From Pseudomonadota bacterium (GTDB lineage: Bacteria > Bdellovibrionota_B > Oligoflexia > Oligoflexales > JAPPIL01), in assembly GCA_028877195.1 (NCBI GenBank), contig JAPPIL010000263.1, positions 1-7,093 on the forward strand: DNA of 7,093 nucleotides, in the 5' to 3' direction. The position numbers and the translations under genes were made by a program. Positions 6,864-7,093 of the stretch are shown here, piece after piece. The notes beneath the pieces are model-generated. The model did not search any database. It was not told the DNA's origin and saw nothing but the letters and a program-made list of their open reading frames with translations. The stretch's first letter is position 1, and each line of letters starts with the position of its first letter.

Positions 6864-6896
6864 GGCTTTGTTGCATAAGTAATGCCTATTTTTTAT
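6864..6896 (+). repeat. IS-like terminal repeat, right copy
   Basis: This begins GGCTTTGTTGCATAA and is the inverted copy of 21-55, differing by one base in the T-run. The tip faces glpK and the element body would extend right. An IS5-type transposase would normally begin within about 100 bases, but the 197 bases that remain show no convincing reading frame. This may be a non-autonomous or decayed element, or the end opposite to the transposase start. The unlike flanks at 56-64 and 6855-6863 give no target-site duplication across the gene block. Confidence 0.6.
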
Positions 6897-6921
6897 GCGA
6901 GGATGGTGTTGCCCTCCTCGC
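6897..6921 (+). repeat. Small inverted repeat beyond the right IS-like tip
   Basis: GCGAGGA (6897-6903) pairs with TCCTCGC (6915-6921) across an 11-base spacer. It directly follows the tip repeat. There is no T-run after it, so it is not an intrinsic terminator for glpK. It may be an internal structural part of the mobile element. Confidence 0.4.
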
Positions 6922-6933
6922 GCTCCTCCCCTT

Positions 6934-7053
6934 CTTGTTCACAAACATATGCTGGTTTGAATCAGGAACAAATTTTTTCGTTCTCACGAGCGCTCGAAGC
7001 GAAAATAATTTTTCCTGATTCTGATAAATACCAGCACTTGTCTTGCGGACAAG
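6934..7053. repeat. About 120-bp imperfect palindrome
   Basis: The two arms (6934-6990 and 6991-7053) are imperfect reverse complements. Matching blocks are CTTGT/ACAAG at the outer ends, GCTGGT/ACCAGC, AATCAGGAA/TTCCTGATT, and a centre CGAGCGCTCG (6987-6996) that is itself a perfect palindrome. The arms differ by a few substitutions and short indels. A smaller perfect hairpin, CTTGTC-TTGCG-GACAAG, sits at 7037-7053. Such a structure could be a MITE-like element, part of the IS-like element, or a repeated extragenic palindrome. No reading frame uses it convincingly. Confidence 0.6.
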
Positions 7054-7093
7054 CAAAGCATGTTCTTATACAGCATTTGTATAGTCGTAAGAC

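Noticed and set aside
6962..7093. Minus-strand open frame of 43 codons entering from the right edge
   Set aside because: It lies mostly within the palindrome, has no recognisable family features, and is short enough to arise by chance.

Overview
The window looks like a short bacterial contig, most likely proteobacterial. SpeE and GlpK are of proteobacterial type and one unknown protein looks like an outer-membrane beta-barrel, but I cannot name a genus. Base composition is moderate. All genes are on the + strand.

Layout: positions 1-20 are a near-pure C run, probably an assembly or sequencing artefact. A copy of an insertion-sequence-like tip follows (about 21-55). A sigma70-type promoter and leader (71-200) then lead into dapA and dapB, which overlap by 4 bases and encode the first two committed steps of diaminopimelate/lysine synthesis. 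Next come two unrecognised genes spaced 3 bases apart: an exported, probably beta-barrel protein (1876-2499) and a 488-residue protein (2503-3969). After a 145-base gap comes a second cluster: a small ribbon-helix-helix protein with acidic and basic tails (4115-4555), a spermidine synthase gene speE broken by a one-base deletion (4552-5402), and glycerol kinase glpK (5411-6847). Sixteen bases after glpK the same IS-like tip recurs in inverted orientation (6864-6896). It is followed by a small stem and a roughly 120-base imperfect palindrome (6934-7053), with no recognisable gene to the window end.

The genes fall into two likely transcription units. dapA-dapB supplies diaminopimelate for peptidoglycan and lysine, with the two unknown genes possibly cotranscribed. 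The second unit begins with the ribbon-helix-helix gene, which is translationally coupled to speE and followed by glpK. I see no clear metabolic link between the two units.

I do not see a convincing new multi-gene system. The observations most worth following are the coupled ribbon-helix-helix/speE pair with repeats upstream, the speE frameshift, the inverted IS-like tips bracketing the gene block, the long palindrome, and changed allosteric-site residues in DapA and GlpK.
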